Assembly (NCBI GenBank): GCA_011390165.1
Contig: JAABSV010000033.1
Location: forward strand, 1-44,600
Origin: Desulfobulbaceae bacterium
Lineage (GTDB): Bacteria > Desulfobacterota > Desulfobulbia > Desulfobulbales > Desulfocapsaceae
Direction of reading: 5' to 3'
Length of the DNA: 44,600 bases
Shown one piece after another: positions 16,352 through 24,749 of this stretch. Below the pieces are notes generated by a model, which made no database searches, had not been told where the DNA came from, and saw only the letters and a program-made list of their open reading frames with translations. Numbering within the stretch: position 1 is the first letter of the stretch; each line of letters opens with the position of its first letter. The position numbers were made by a program, and so were the translations under genes.

Positions 16352-18388
16352 ATGGCCCCTGACTCTCGGCCGGTGGAAAAGAAAACCACCTGCCCCCTCG
16401 ATTGTCCGGACAGCTGTGGCCTGGTCGCCACTGTTGCCGGGGGACAGGTCACTGCTCTGAGTGGCGATCCGGAACACCCCTATACCGCCGGCACCATCTG
16501 CCGGAAGATGCGCCGCTATCCGCAGCGGCTCCATAGCCCGGAACGCATTCTCCATCCCGGCATCAGGGTAGGCGCCAAGGGAGAAGGCAAATTCGCCCGG
16601 ATCAGCTGGGATGAGGCCCTGGCCCTGCTGGCCGGCCGCCTGGATGAGATCCGTCAGGCGGCGGGGGGGGAGGCTATTCTCCGCTACTCCTACGCCGGCA
16701 ACATGGGGGTGATCAACCGATTTGCCGGCCATGCCCTCTTCCATAAACTGGGCGCCACCGGTCTTGATGAGACCATCTGCTCGGCCACCGCCAGCGCCGG
16801 CTGGGAAAGGCAGTGCGCCGCCCTCCCCGGGGCGCCGCCGGAGAGGGCCGCCGATGCCACGTTGATCGTCGCCTGGGGGATCAATATCCGCGTCTCCTGC
16901 CAGCACTTCTGGCGCTATGTCGCCGCTGCCCGAAAAAAAGGGGGGCAGCTGCTGGTCATCGATCCCTACCGCAACGCCACCGCCGCCCATGCCGACCACT
17001 ACCTGCCGGTTCGGCCGGCCGGCGACAGCGCCCTCGCCCTCGGGACCATCAAGGCATTGATCGAGACCGGTCTGCTGGACAGGGAACGGCTGGCCGGCAA
17101 CAGCGTCGGTTTTGACCGCCTGGAGAGGTCGCTGGCCAGCCTGAGCTGGCAGGAGATCGTCACCGAGAGCGGCCTGGGCCAAGCAGAGATCGAACAGCTG
17201 GCACGGCAACTAACCGCCACCCCCCGCCTCTTTTTCCGTCTTGGCATGGGGCTCAGCCGCAACAGCCGGGGGGGGATGGCGGTGCGGGCAATCGCCTCCC
17301 TTGCCGCCTGTCTCGGCCTCTTCGACGGCGGCCCCGGCCGGGGGGTTCTTCTCACCTCGCGGGCCTTTCGTGGCGATACTGCCCGGCTCACTTACCCGGA
17401 ACTGGCCCCGCCCGGGGTGCGGCGGGTCAACATGGTCCAACTGGCCCATGCCCTCAACCGGCTGGAGCCGCCCCTGCGCGCCCTGATGGTGTACAACAGC
17501 AACCCGGCCAGTGTTGCCCCGGACGGGGCGATGATCCGCCGCGGGCTGGCCCGGGAGGACCTCTTTACCGTCGTCCATGAGCAGCTGCTCACCCCCACCG
17601 CCCGCTACGCCGACCTCCTCCTGCCGGCCACCACCTTCCTGGAGAATCGTGACCTCTACACCTCTTACGGCCACTTCTATCTCCGGGTCGCCGAGCCGGT
17701 CCTCCCCCCTCTGGGCGAGGCCCGGAGCAATTTCGACTTCTTTCAGGATCTTGCCAGGGAGATGGGTCTCACCGATCCCCCCTTCCTTCAGACCCTCGAG
17801 GAGCGGCTGAGCGACTATCTGGCCGGCCTTCAGGGGATTCCCCCCGGGGTCGAGACCGCCGATATCCTCGCCGGCCGGCTGGTCCACTCCACCTTCAGCG
17901 GCACCGACGCTGTCGGCGGCGACGGCCGCCCCTTCTCCTTTACCGCCCTGGCGGCCGACGGCAGCCCGACGGTGGCCAGCCTCGGGCCGGCGGGGGAGAG
18001 TGCCGACCCGGATCTGCAGCTCCGCTACCCCTACCAGCTGCTCAGCCCTCCCCACCCGGAGCTGCTGAACAGCACCTTTGGCGAACGTTTTCCCGGTGAG
18101 ATCGGTGAACTGCTGGTCCATCCGGCCGATGCCGCCGCCTGCCAGCTCCGCGACGGCGGCGAGGTACTGCTGGAGAACCACCGCGGCAGCACCCTCCGCC
18201 GGGTGCGGGTGAGTGCCGATACCCGCCCCGGGGTGGTGGTGGCCGAGGGGATATTCTGGGAGGAGTCGGCGCGGGTGGGCGGAATCAACGACCTCACCTC
18301 GGAAAAACTGGCCGATTTTGGTGGCGGCGCCACCTTCCACGAGGCCCGGGTGACCCTCCGCCGCTGCTGCCGGAAGGAGCCGGGGTAG
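16352..18388 (+). CDS. Molybdopterin oxidoreductase with N-terminal 4Fe-4S site
   Basis: The 678-residue protein has an N-terminal 4Fe-4S domain with Cys14, Cys18, Cys22 and Cys50 (CPLDCPDSCGL ... TICRKM). The Mo-bisPGD core follows: 'GDPEHPYTAGTICRKM', 'RISWDEALALLA', 'LDETICSATASAG', 'VAWGINIRVS', 'VIDPYRNATA', 'MVYNSNPASVAPD' and 'DLLLPATTFLENRDLY'. The C-terminal molydop-binding domain (about 560-670) includes 'LVHPADAAACQLRDGGEVLL'. The order is that of DMSO-reductase-family enzymes of the BisC/YoaE type. Cys143 or Ser144 lies in the region where the Mo ligand occurs, but I cannot assign it with certainty. No Tat signal is visible, so it should be cytoplasmic. No electron-transfer or membrane subunit is adjacent. 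FdhD and MobB, elsewhere in the window, could serve its maturation. The substrate is unknown. Confidence 0.9.
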   Translation: MAPDSRPVEKKTTCPLDCPDSCGLVATVAGGQVTALSGDPEHPYTAGTICRKMRRYPQRLHSPERILHPGIRVGAKGEGKFARISWDEALALLAGRLDEIRQAAGGEAILRYSYAGNMGVINRFAGHALFHKLGATGLDETICSATASAGWERQCAALPGAPPERAADATLIVAWGINIRVSCQHFWRYVAAARKKGGQLLVIDPYRNATAAHADHYLPVRPAGDSALALGTIKALIETGLLDRERLAGNSVGFDRLERSLASLSWQEIVTESGLGQAEIEQLARQLTATPRLFFRLGMGLSRNSRGGMAVRAIASLAACLGLFDGGPGRGVLLTSRAFRGDTARLTYPELAPPGVRRVNMVQLAHALNRLEPPLRALMVYNSNPASVAPDGAMIRRGLAREDLFTVVHEQLLTPTARYADLLLPATTFLENRDLYTSYGHFYLRVAEPVLPPLGEARSNFDFFQDLAREMGLTDPPFLQTLEERLSDYLAGLQGIPPGVETADILAGRLVHSTFSGTDAVGGDGRPFSFTALAADGSPTVASLGPAGESADPDLQLRYPYQLLSPPHPELLNSTFGERFPGEIGELLVHPADAAACQLRDGGEVLLENHRGSTLRRVRVSADTRPGVVVAEGIFWEESARVGGINDLTSEKLADFGGGATFHEARVTLRRCCRKEPG

Positions 18389-18404
18389 CGGCTCTGGCAG
18401 CGGC

Positions 18405-19037
18405 TCAGGTGAGGAGCAGGCGGTGGGCGAAGCGGATGATCGGCAGGACGATCTTGCCGAGCATGCCGCTCAGGGCGAGGATGAGCAGGACAATGAAGCC
18501 GTAGCGCTCCAGCCCCATAAAGATGGTGGCGAGGCGGTCGGGAAGGAGGCCGATGACGATCCGGCCGCCATCGAGAGGGGGGATGGGCAGGAGGTTGATC
18601 ACGCCGAGGACCAGATTGATCCACACCCCGGCAACCACCATGCCGTTGAAGGGGACCAGGATCGCCTCGGCGATGGCCGAATAGGGGAGGACCATGGCCA
18701 GCAGGGCAAGCAGCTTGGCCAGCGCCGCAAAGGCCAGGGCCAGCAGGAGGTTGCTGGCCGGGCCGGCCAGGGCAACCCAGAGCATCCCCCTTTTCGGGTC
18801 GCGGAAGTAGACGGGGTTCACCGGTACCGGCTTGGCCCAGCCGAATTTGATAAAGAAGAAGGCGAGGGTCCCCACCGGGTCGAGATGCTTGAGCGGGTTC
18901 ATGGTCAGCCGGCCGGCGTTGCGGGCGGTGGGGTCGCCGAAATGAAAGGCGACCAGGCCGTGGGCGAACTCGTGGATGGTCAGGGCGAGCAGCAGGGGGG
19001 GACCGATAATCAGCAGCTGGGTTAAAAAATCGTTCAT
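18405..19037 (-). CDS. M50-family site-2-type membrane metalloprotease (rhomboid-like S2P)
   Basis: From ATG 19037 the product has 210 residues; upstream in-frame residues to 19091 lack a better ribosome site. Zinc-ligand motif HEFAH (His22, Glu23, His26) lies in the first membrane span, and the third ligand is Asp156 in 'NLLPIPPLDGGRI'. Five to six hydrophobic segments are visible. This short PDZ-less form is common across bacteria (YwhC/SpoIVFB-like). These proteases cut transmembrane peptides within the bilayer, sometimes to release regulatory proteins. It is the last gene after the DHH/CBS/CCA fusion, 87 bp downstream, and converges on the molybdoenzyme gene with 16 bp between stops. No substrate is apparent nearby. 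Confidence 0.9.
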   Translation of the reverse strand: MNDFLTQLLIIGPPLLLALTIHEFAHGLVAFHFGDPTARNAGRLTMNPLKHLDPVGTLAFFFIKFGWAKPVPVNPVYFRDPKRGMLWVALAGPASNLLLALAFAALAKLLALLAMVLPYSAIAEAILVPFNGMVVAGVWINLVLGVINLLPIPPLDGGRIVIGLLPDRLATIFMGLERYGFIVLLILALSGMLGKIVLPIIRFAHRLLLT

Positions 19038-19124
19038 CAGTTCACAGGGTGAGTGGAGAGAGGGAATGTCTGCCCCACGGTAAGCACTCACCTGTACCGG
19101 GCAAGCGCTTATCGGGGCAAGGGC

Positions 19125-21824
19125 TTATCGGGGGTACTCCCGACGGAGAAAGGCCAGTTCCTCCTCGCGGTTGTGCAGCCAGCCATCCAGGCGCCCCTCC
19201 CGCAGCCGGTTGAGCATCTCGCGAAACTGTGGGCCAGGCTGGTAGCCGAGGGCCTGGAGGTCGGCTCCAGAGAGTTCCGGCGAAACCCTCCGCAGGGTGG
19301 TGATATAGTTGGAGAGGGCCTTTTTCACCTGGGTCCGGCGGGCCACCCCGAGCATCGACAGCAGCCCTTCGATGGCAATCCCCGCACAACTGGCGACGAT
19401 ATCGCTGTTGCCCATTTTCTCGCCCCGGCTGAGCTGGTGCAGGGCCCGGTCGGCCAGCTCCTTCTGCTCGAGCAGAAAGAGGGTATTCTTGCCGGTCTCC
19501 TGGTAGCGGCCGCAGAAGGTGGCCAGTTCAGCCACCGTTGATCGGGCCATGGTGGTGAGCAGGAAGACCATCCACGGCCGGCAGCTCTCGTCAAGATAGA
19601 GCAGACGATACCAGGAGAGCGCCACCTGGGTCCGGCTGAGATTGTGCAGGAGGCGCCGGTCGATGCGGTGCAGCGGGCGGAGGTCCGGCCAGAGGAAGCG
19701 GAAGAGGCCAAACTCGGCCAGACGGGTGATCGCCGGGATCGGGTTCTCTTCGCTGAAGATACTCTTCAACTCCATCAAAAAGCGGCTGTCGTCGGCCTTG
19801 CCGAACAGGTTCATGTTCACCGCACTGCCGATCAGCCGCCGGGTATGGGCGGCGATCTGGAAGCCCATCCGCTGTTCAAAGCGGATTGCCCGGAATATCC
19901 GGCTCGGGTCCTCGACGAAGCTGAGGTTGTGCAGCACCTTGATGGTCTTCTGCTTCAGGTCGTTCTGGCAGTTGAAGAAGTCGAGCAGGGTGCCGAAATG
20001 CTCCGGGTTGAGCTGGACGGCCATGGCGTTGATGGTGAAATCGCGGCGGGAGAGGTCAAGTTTGATTGAGGAGAGCTCCACCGTCGGCATTGCCGCCGGG
20101 TACTCGTAGTACTCCAGCCGGGCGGTGGCGATATCGATCTTGAAGCCGTCGGCAAGCAGGACCACCGCCGTCTTGAACCGCTCGTGGGTGCGGTACCGGC
20201 CACCAAGTTCGGCGGCCAGGGCCTTGGCGTAGGCGATTCCGTCTCCTTCCACCACCACGTCGAGGTCGAGATTGGCCTTGCGGAGGAGGAGATCGCGGAC
20301 GAAGCCGCCCACCGCAAAGGCATTGAAGCCGAGTTTTTCCGCCACCTCGCCGATTGTCTGAAGGAGCTGGATCATCTCCCGATCCAGACAGTCGACCAGC
20401 AGGGAGTTGAGGTTGCGGGTCCGCTCCTGCGAGGGGTGCTCTGACTCGTGGAGGAGGTTCTTTGGCAGGTGGGCCGGATCGTTGACCAGCCGGTTGAGCA
20501 GGTCAGTGCGGGTGATCACCCCGATCAGCTTCTCCCCTTCGACGACGGGGACCAGACGCTGGCGGTTCTCGATGATCAGCTCCTGGATATCGGCCAGGGT
20601 CGCCTGCACCGGCAGGGTCCGGACATCGCTGGTCATATAGTCGCTCACCGGCATGTCGCCAAGGTGGTGGTGGGTCGCCTTCTCGACAACCATCCGGCTG
20701 ATGATGCCGACAATCTTCTCCCCCCCTTCCTCGCCGCCCCCCTGGCCGCTCCTTTTTGGGCCTTTGCTGCCCCGCCGGCTGTTGGTGCACACCGGTGCGG
20801 CGGTGATGTTGTAGCGGGTGAGCAGGGCCTGCGCCTCCCTGATGGTCGCTTCCGGGGCGATGGTGATGGCCGGCCGGGAAAGCATTTCCAGAGCAATCGG
20901 CTGCGGGTGGATGTGGCGGTGCAGGCTGTGGATAAGCTTCTCTTCCGCCTCAATCAGGGTCATCTCCCGCAGGGAGGCGGAGGCGGCGCTGCCGTGGCCG
21001 CCGCCGCCGAAGTCGCGGGCGATGCTGCCGACATTGACATCGGCCACCCGGCTGCGGGCGATCAGATAGGTGCGGCCAGCCATGGCGATCAGGGCAAAGA
21101 GGACATCGATGTTCTCCATGGCCATGAAGCGGCGGACAATCTGGGCAAACTCGTCGACGTAGTCGGGCAGGGACTGGCAGACCACCACCACCGGTACCCC
21201 CTGGATGGTGTACTGGCGGGCGTTCTGCATCAGTTCGTGGAGGATGCCGATCTGCTCGGTGGTGAGGTCGTGGCTGATCCGCTGGGCCACCTCATCCAGC
21301 CTTGCCCCTTTTTCCAGGAGCCAGGCGGCGGTGATAAGGTCCAGCGGCCGGGTGGTGAGGTGGGTGAGGGAGCCGGTGTCCTCGTAGATCCCCAGGGCAA
21401 AAAGGGTGGCCTCCTCGGCGCTGACCGCCAGATTCCGCGCCCGCAGAATGTCGACCACCAGGGTGGTGGTGGCGCCGCATTCGCGCACCACCTCCAGTTC
21501 GCCGTGCAGTTCGCCGGCGTTTTCCGGGTGGTGGTCGTAGAGATGGAGCCGGAGACCGGGGTTGTCCAGGCAGGCGGCGAAGGGGCCGATCCGGGCCGGG
21601 GCGCGGGTGTCGACCAGGATCAGGGTTTCAACCGTGTGCAGATCGAGGTCGGCCGGGCGGACAAAGTCGTAGCGGTAGAGCAGTTCCCTGGCAATGTACT
21701 CGCGGACATTTCTCTCCTGCGAACCGGGAAAGGAGAGGAGGGCGTCCGGGTAGAGCTTCTGGACCGCAAGCATCGACGCCAGCCCATCGAAGTCGGCATT
21801 GAGGTGGGTGGTGATCAGACGCAT
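19125..21824 (-). CDS. DHH phosphoesterase - CBS pair - tRNA nucleotidyltransferase fusion
   Basis: This 899-residue fusion runs from ATG 21824 (an in-frame TTG at 21848 is possible). Residues 1-310 are a DHH/DHHA1 module: 'HLNADFDG' (8-14), DHH (97-99) and GGGHGSA (274-280). Residues about 315-450 hold two CBS repeats ('VSDYMTSDVRTL', 'RLVPVVEGEKLIGVITRTDL'), with a Gly/Lys/Arg-rich insertion at 349-370 in the first. Residues about 490-899 are a class II poly(A) polymerase/CCA-adding head ('AVGGFVRDLLL', Asp520/Asp522 as metal ligands, 'RRDFTINAMAVQL') with the RNA-binding arm 'DPSRIFRAIRFEQRMGF'. Such fusions occur in Desulfobacterota and some other anaerobes. They add C or CCA/A residues to tRNA 3' ends. 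The DHH part probably acts as a nuclease or phosphodiesterase. It lies between xerD and the M50 protease in one minus-strand run. Confidence 0.93.
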   Translation of the reverse strand: MRLITTHLNADFDGLASMLAVQKLYPDALLSFPGSQERNVREYIARELLYRYDFVRPADLDLHTVETLILVDTRAPARIGPFAACLDNPGLRLHLYDHHPENAGELHGELEVVRECGATTTLVVDILRARNLAVSAEEATLFALGIYEDTGSLTHLTTRPLDLITAAWLLEKGARLDEVAQRISHDLTTEQIGILHELMQNARQYTIQGVPVVVVCQSLPDYVDEFAQIVRRFMAMENIDVLFALIAMAGRTYLIARSRVADVNVGSIARDFGGGGHGSAASASLREMTLIEAEEKLIHSLHRHIHPQPIALEMLSRPAITIAPEATIREAQALLTRYNITAAPVCTNSRRGSKGPKRSGQGGGEEGGEKIVGIISRMVVEKATHHHLGDMPVSDYMTSDVRTLPVQATLADIQELIIENRQRLVPVVEGEKLIGVITRTDLLNRLVNDPAHLPKNLLHESEHPSQERTRNLNSLLVDCLDREMIQLLQTIGEVAEKLGFNAFAVGGFVRDLLLRKANLDLDVVVEGDGIAYAKALAAELGGRYRTHERFKTAVVLLADGFKIDIATARLEYYEYPAAMPTVELSSIKLDLSRRDFTINAMAVQLNPEHFGTLLDFFNCQNDLKQKTIKVLHNLSFVEDPSRIFRAIRFEQRMGFQIAAHTRRLIGSAVNMNLFGKADDSRFLMELKSIFSEENPIPAITRLAEFGLFRFLWPDLRPLHRIDRRLLHNLSRTQVALSWYRLLYLDESCRPWMVFLLTTMARSTVAELATFCGRYQETGKNTLFLLEQKELADRALHQLSRGEKMGNSDIVASCAGIAIEGLLSMLGVARRTQVKKALSNYITTLRRVSPELSGADLQALGYQPGPQFREMLNRLREGRLDGWLHNREEELAFLRREYPR

Positions 21825-21866
21825 CGGGCTGTGCTGCCGTTCCGGCAACGGCCGTTCGGCCGGCTG

Positions 21867-22802
21867 CTAGCCGCGGGGATGGAATTTTTTATGGACACTT
21901 TTCAGCCGTTCCTGGTCGATGTGGGTATAGATCTGGGTGGTGGCGATATCGCTGTGGCCAAGCATCATCTGCACCGAGCGCAGGTCGGCGCCGTGGCTGA
22001 GAAGATGGCTGGCGAAGGAGTGGCGGAGCATGTGCGGCGAGATCTCCCGGTCGATCCCGGCGGCCCGGGCGCTCTCTTTAGCGATCTGCCAGAAGCGCAG
22101 GCGGGTCATGCGCCGGCCGAGCCGGGTGACAAAGAGGTCGTTGCTCCGCTTCCCCTTGAGCAGCTGCGGCCTGGCGCTCTGCAGGTACCCTTCGATTTTT
22201 TCCCTCGCTCCGCCGGCGAAGGGGACGAGCCGCTCCTTGTTCCCCTTGCCGAGAATGCGGACAAAACCGCCGGCGAGGTTGCAGCCGGCCAGTGGCAGAT
22301 TGACCAGTTCCGAGACCCTGAGACCGGTGGCGTAGAGCAGATAGAGCATGGTATGGTTGCGGCAGGCGATGGGAGTGGCCACGGTTGGCGGAACAAGCAG
22401 GGCCTCGACCTCCCGCTGCGAGAGGGCCTTGGGCAGACTCCGGCCGCTGCGGGGCAGGTCGACGGTGGCAAAGGGGTTGTCCGCCACCAGCTTTTCCCGA
22501 AGCAGCAGGTTGTAGAAAGACTTCAGGGCCGAGATGCGGCGGGCGTTGCTCCGCTTGCCCACCTGTTTTTCCCGGCGACAGTAGTCGAGAAAGGCATGTA
22601 TGGTCGGCAGGGTGACGGCATCCAGGCTATTCTCGCCGCGGCGGTGGAGAAAGTGGAGAAAAAGAGTCGTGTCAGCGGCATAGGCGGCGACACTGTTTTC
22701 AGCGAGGCGCCGCTCCGAGACGATATAGTGGAGATGGACTTCCTGGGCGGCGATGAACTGGTCGGGGAGTTGGATTGTCGTGCTGGCCTCGTGCTGGGCC
22801 AC
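21867..22802 (-). CDS. xerD: Tyrosine site-specific recombinase XerD/XerC type
   Basis: The protein has 311 residues. The N-terminal SAM-like core-binding domain occupies about 15-110. The catalytic domain contains Arg162 (ATGLRVSEL), Lys186 (LGKGNKER), His257-x-x-Arg260 (HMLRHSFASH), His283 (LGHSDIATTQ) and nucleophile Tyr292 (IYTH). This is the classical XerC/D set and length. XerC/XerD resolve chromosome dimers at dif with FtsK. The absence of neighbouring transposon or phage genes argues for the housekeeping role over a mobile-element integrase. XerC versus XerD cannot be settled from one copy; the symbol is provisional. It lies 93 bp after rpsU and 42 bp before the DHH/CBS/CCA fusion, on the same strand. 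Confidence 0.9.
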   Translation of the reverse strand: MAQHEASTTIQLPDQFIAAQEVHLHYIVSERRLAENSVAAYAADTTLFLHFLHRRGENSLDAVTLPTIHAFLDYCRREKQVGKRSNARRISALKSFYNLLLREKLVADNPFATVDLPRSGRSLPKALSQREVEALLVPPTVATPIACRNHTMLYLLYATGLRVSELVNLPLAGCNLAGGFVRILGKGNKERLVPFAGGAREKIEGYLQSARPQLLKGKRSNDLFVTRLGRRMTRLRFWQIAKESARAAGIDREISPHMLRHSFASHLLSHGADLRSVQMMLGHSDIATTQIYTHIDQERLKSVHKKFHPRG

Positions 22803-22895
22803 CGCCGAGGGCAGGCAGCTCTTCAGGCGGCGGCGGGATGGTGCAACTGCCGGTGAACAGCCCGGAGTGAGGTCGGGGCGGCCACCGGCATCAGC

Positions 22896-23090
22896 TTACA
22901 TCGCCTTTTTCATGCGGTTGAACTTGCGAAGTTTTCTTCGCGCTTCAGCCTGCTTCCGGCGCTTCTTGACGCTTGGTTTCTCGTAGTATTCGCGGCGTTT
23001 CAGCTCTCTCTTGATCCCGTCTATCTGCAGCTTTTTTTTCAGTTGACGGATCGCGTACTCAAGATCTCCTCGAACTTCAACTTCTATCAT
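22896..23090 (-). CDS. rpsU: 30S ribosomal protein S21
   Basis: This 64-residue, very basic protein has the S21 N-terminus (MIEVEVRGD followed by 'LEYAIRQLKKKLQ'), the central 'ELKRREYYEKPSVKKRRKQ' helix and an Arg/Lys-rich tail. S21 binds the 3' end of 16S rRNA near the anti-Shine-Dalgarno and helps initiation. It heads a minus-strand run with xerD, the DHH/CBS/CCA fusion and the M50 protease, although a 93-bp gap follows it. In many proteobacteria rpsU is instead followed by dnaG-rpoD; those genes are not here. A consensus-like promoter lies about 100 bp upstream. Confidence 0.98.
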   Translation of the reverse strand: MIEVEVRGDLEYAIRQLKKKLQIDGIKRELKRREYYEKPSVKKRRKQAEARRKLRKFNRMKKAM

Positions 23091-23191
23091 GTGGGGGCTC
23101 CGTTAAACAAATGAGTCAGGGGGTGCCGAAAAAATCAGCGGCAGCGGTCTTTTTAGAAAAAAGAGCAAAGTTTCAAGACAACAATCTTGCT

Positions 23192-23221
23192 TTTATACTC
23201 AATGCCGAAAGGCTTTGTCAA
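23192..23221 (-). promoter_or_regulatory. Strong predicted sigma-70 promoter of rpsU
   Basis: On the minus strand a perfect -35 TTGACA (23216-23221) is followed by 18 bp and TATAAA (23192-23197). Shifting by one base gives GTATAA at 17-bp spacing. Transcription would start near 23185 and produce a leader of about 95 nt before rpsU. The leader is AT-rich compared with the surrounding DNA and contains A/T runs (23150-23165). Confidence 0.75.
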
Positions 23222-23675
23222 CCAGATTTTACCGCTTTGCCGGTGTTTGCCCCCGGCCAGGTAGCCAACAGCAGGTGACCGGGGTCTGGTTCACACCCGT
23301 CTTGAAGCTATCCTCCGAAACGGGCCGCTTGCAGCCGGCCCGGCCGGGGGTGCTGTTGGCAGTGTCGGCCGGCGGAAGCTTTTGGTGCAAGAGCACCGGG
23401 GCTGTGGTAGGTTGGCTGCATCGAAATGGGCAGACGCGTCGCCCGCTGCCGGCAGCGGGGAGATCGGTTGATGGCGAAAAGGCAATGGTTCGCCAGTGCC
23501 CAGCAAACGAAGGCAAAAGAGTGCGGGAGCCGGATCGGAAACGGTTTATGCAGTGCTCGAGGTTCATTCAAGCGGGCCACCGAGCCAGAGTGGGCTCTGG
23601 GGTGGCCTGATCGGACGAAATAGGGCGCTGGTTGACGGGTACACGAAAAGAGTGCAGGAAGAAGAGGAGATAAGA
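23222..23675. other. GC-rich spacer between rpsU promoter and ddl
   Basis: About 450 bp with no gene I can support; several overlapping reading frames here have low-information Pro/Arg/Ala composition. It contains a perfect 18-bp palindrome, CCCGCTGCC/GGCAGCGGG at 23442-23459, plus other GC-rich inverted segments around 23320-23400. A good ribosome site (AGAGGAGA) precedes the ddl ATG, but no convincing promoter for ddl is seen. Confidence 0.4.
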
Positions 23676-24638
23676 ATGAGTGAAAAGAAGAGGATGCGGA
23701 TCGCCTTGCTGGCGGGGGGGAAATCGGGAGAGCGGCAGGTGTCGCTGAACGGCGCCGCCGGCGTGGCCAAGGCCCTCGATCCGGAGCGGTTCACGGTGCT
23801 GCGCTATGACCCGGCCACTGACCTGGCCCGACTGGCCGCCGATGCCGCCGGGATCGATTTCGCCTTCATCCTCCTCCATGGCCGTTTCGGCGAGGACGGC
23901 ACCATGCAGGGTTTCCTCGATCTCCTCGGACTCCCCTACCAGGGTTCCGGGGTGCTGGGCAGCGCCATCGCCATGAACAAACACCTGAGCAAGGAGCTCT
24001 ACCGCCAGGCCGGTCTGCCGGTGGCCGACTGGCTGGTGCTTGATGCCGCCACCCCGGTCGATGGTGAAGCGCTGGTGTCCCGCTTTGCTCTGCCGGTGGT
24101 GGTGAAGCCGGTGCACGAAGGCTCCAGCCTCGGCCTCACCCTGGCCACTTCCCTGGCTGAACTGCTGGCCGGAATCGACCGGGCCCTTCGCCACGACTCC
24201 CAGGTGATGGTCGAGCGCTACCTGCGGGGACGGGAACTGACCGTCGGCGTGCTCGGCAACGACCAGCCGGAAGGGCTGCCGGTGGTGGAGATTGTCCCCG
24301 GCGAGGGGTTCGGTTTTTTCGATTACGAGGCAAAGTACCGGCCCGGGGCCAGTGAAGAGATCTGCCCGGCCCGGATCGATACCGGCATTGCCGACCGTGC
24401 CCGCCGCTACGCGGTCACCGCCCACCAGGCCCTGCAGTTGCGCGGCTACTCGCGGACCGACATGATTCTAGCAGACGACGGGCAGCTCTTTCTCCTCGAG
24501 ACCAATACCATCCCGGGGATGACTGCCACCAGCCTGATGCCGCAGGCCGCCGCCGCCGCCGGTCTGCCCTTCCCGCAGTTTCTCGAGCGGCTGATAGAAC
24601 TGGCAATGGCCGACCGTCGGCCCCCGACCGCCCGGTAA
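23676..24638 (+). CDS. ddl: D-alanine--D-alanine ligase
   Basis: ATG 23676 follows AGAGGAGA and yields 320 residues. It is an ATP-grasp enzyme with the Ddl signature 'HGRFGEDGTMQGFLDLLGLPYQGSGVLGSA' (in pieces: HGRFGEDGT at about 68-76, and GLPYQGSGV), 'NKHLSKELYRQAGLP', 'VVKPVHEGSSLGL', 'VMVERYLRGRELTVGVLG', 'EAKYRPGASEEICPA' and the metal-binding 'LLETNTIPGMT'. The reaction is 2 D-Ala + ATP to D-Ala-D-Ala + ADP + Pi, providing the terminus of the peptidoglycan pentapeptide. The Tyr in 'GLPYQGSG' and the absence of vancomycin-ligase residues fit a normal D-Ala-D-Ala enzyme. It stands alone outside an mraZ/mur cluster, and it converges on fdhD. Confidence 0.95.
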   Translation: MSEKKRMRIALLAGGKSGERQVSLNGAAGVAKALDPERFTVLRYDPATDLARLAADAAGIDFAFILLHGRFGEDGTMQGFLDLLGLPYQGSGVLGSAIAMNKHLSKELYRQAGLPVADWLVLDAATPVDGEALVSRFALPVVVKPVHEGSSLGLTLATSLAELLAGIDRALRHDSQVMVERYLRGRELTVGVLGNDQPEGLPVVEIVPGEGFGFFDYEAKYRPGASEEICPARIDTGIADRARRYAVTAHQALQLRGYSRTDMILADDGQLFLLETNTIPGMTATSLMPQAAAAAGLPFPQFLERLIELAMADRRPPTAR

Positions 24639-24749
24639 GCCGGAGGTACCCGGCGCCTGCTGCCTGCCCCGCTGCATGGCCGTCCCTTGCCAGTCGCTCC
24701 CGGCCCCTTGTCCGGGTATGGCCGACAAGAGAGCCTCGGGTCTCCCCAA

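Noticed and set aside
23229..23567. Small minus-strand gene between rpsU and ddl
   Set aside because: Composition is Pro/Arg/Thr/Ser-rich, overlapping frames look similar, and there is no ribosome site; the region is better explained as a GC-rich spacer.
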